DNA of 64,000 nucleotides, taken from assembly GCF_016306625.1 (NCBI RefSeq), contig NZ_JACOII010000037.1, positions 100,450-164,449 of the forward strand, written 5' to 3'. The stretch is from Xenorhabdus lircayensis. GTDB lineage: Bacteria > Pseudomonadota > Gammaproteobacteria > Enterobacterales > Enterobacteriaceae. Under the pieces are notes generated by a model, which saw only the letters and a program-made list of their open reading frames with translations, did no database searches and was not told the DNA's origin. The position numbers and the translations under genes are program-made. The first letter of the stretch is position 1; the number at the start of each line of letters is the position of its first letter. Shown one piece after another: positions 63,966 through 64,000 of this stretch.

Positions 63966-63994
63966 TTGACGAATTGGGCTGAATACGGTTTAAT
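63966..63994 (+). promoter_or_regulatory. Stable-RNA promoter at the right edge, probably for pheU
   Basis: TTGACG (63966-63971), 17-base spacer, TTTAAT (63989-63994) and a GC-rich discriminator GCGCTC. In E. coli tRNA-Phe (pheU) lies beside yjdC, so this promoter probably drives pheU just outside the window. Confidence 0.65.
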
Positions 63995-64000
63995 GCGCTC

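Overview
This window is a chromosomal segment of an enterobacterium of the Morganellaceae, most likely Xenorhabdus (Photorhabdus is the main alternative). The reasons are Enterobacterales core gene order with high protein similarity to E. coli, moderate to low GC, AT-rich spacers, a compact MR/P (mrx)-type fimbrial operon without mrpB, and a palindromic intergenic repeat of a style typical of these insect symbionts. The genus call is inference.

Layout, left to right. Positions 1-2069 hold the dnaK 3' end and dnaJ. Positions 2337-3968 are an AT-rich accessory insert: an unrecognised protein with a possible Cys-His-Asp triad, and an EamA permease. Then come nhaA-nhaR, rpsT (UUG start), and the run ribF-ileS-lspA-fkpB-ispH. 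After an unexplained 440-base spacer follow dapB and carAB (UUG start, ARG boxes). Positions 19355-27000 are a fimbrial island: a FimB/MrpI-type recombinase, an invertible element with perfect 22-bp inverted repeats, and the minus-strand operon pilin-usher-chaperone-minor pilin-tip adhesin-XRE regulator. Positions 27702-33933 hold deoCABD and a nucleoside transporter on the minus strand. They are followed by yjjV-yjjU, an OsmY-like gene, prfC, a dead AbiE-type toxin-antitoxin pair, rimI-holD, rsmC and two tRNA-Leu(CAG) genes. Positions 41975-52889 hold a DUF1435-like protein, a GNAT relic, phoA with tandem Pho boxes, an amine-oxidation cluster (aldehyde dehydrogenase, cupin, FAD oxidase), a nucleoside hydrolase, a TauE-like permease, an orphan restriction-modification controller protein with its operators, an Nlp-like regulator, a guanidine-II riboswitch with sugE, then efp and epmB. 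The right end is yjeI, groSL with a sigma-32 promoter, fxsA, aspA, a broken AEC permease, dcuA, dsbD (cutA is missing), yjdC and a stable-RNA promoter that probably serves pheU just outside the window.

How the genes work together. The dnaK/dnaJ and groSL genes form the heat-shock chaperone sets. lspA, fkpB, ispH, dapB and carAB supply envelope, isoprenoid, cell-wall and pyrimidine/arginine precursors. The deo genes, the CNT transporter and the nucleoside hydrolase form a nucleoside-salvage theme. aspA and dcuA handle anaerobic aspartate/fumarate.

The most interesting signal is the fimbrial switch. The left inverted repeat lies inside the 3' coding end of the recombinase gene. Inversion would replace its 26-residue tail (230 aa) by a 3-residue tail (207 aa). 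The switch sits behind the operon's terminator, at the distal end of the operon and not upstream of the pilin gene. Second is an orphan C-protein with operators matching restriction-modification C-boxes but no adjacent R or M gene.
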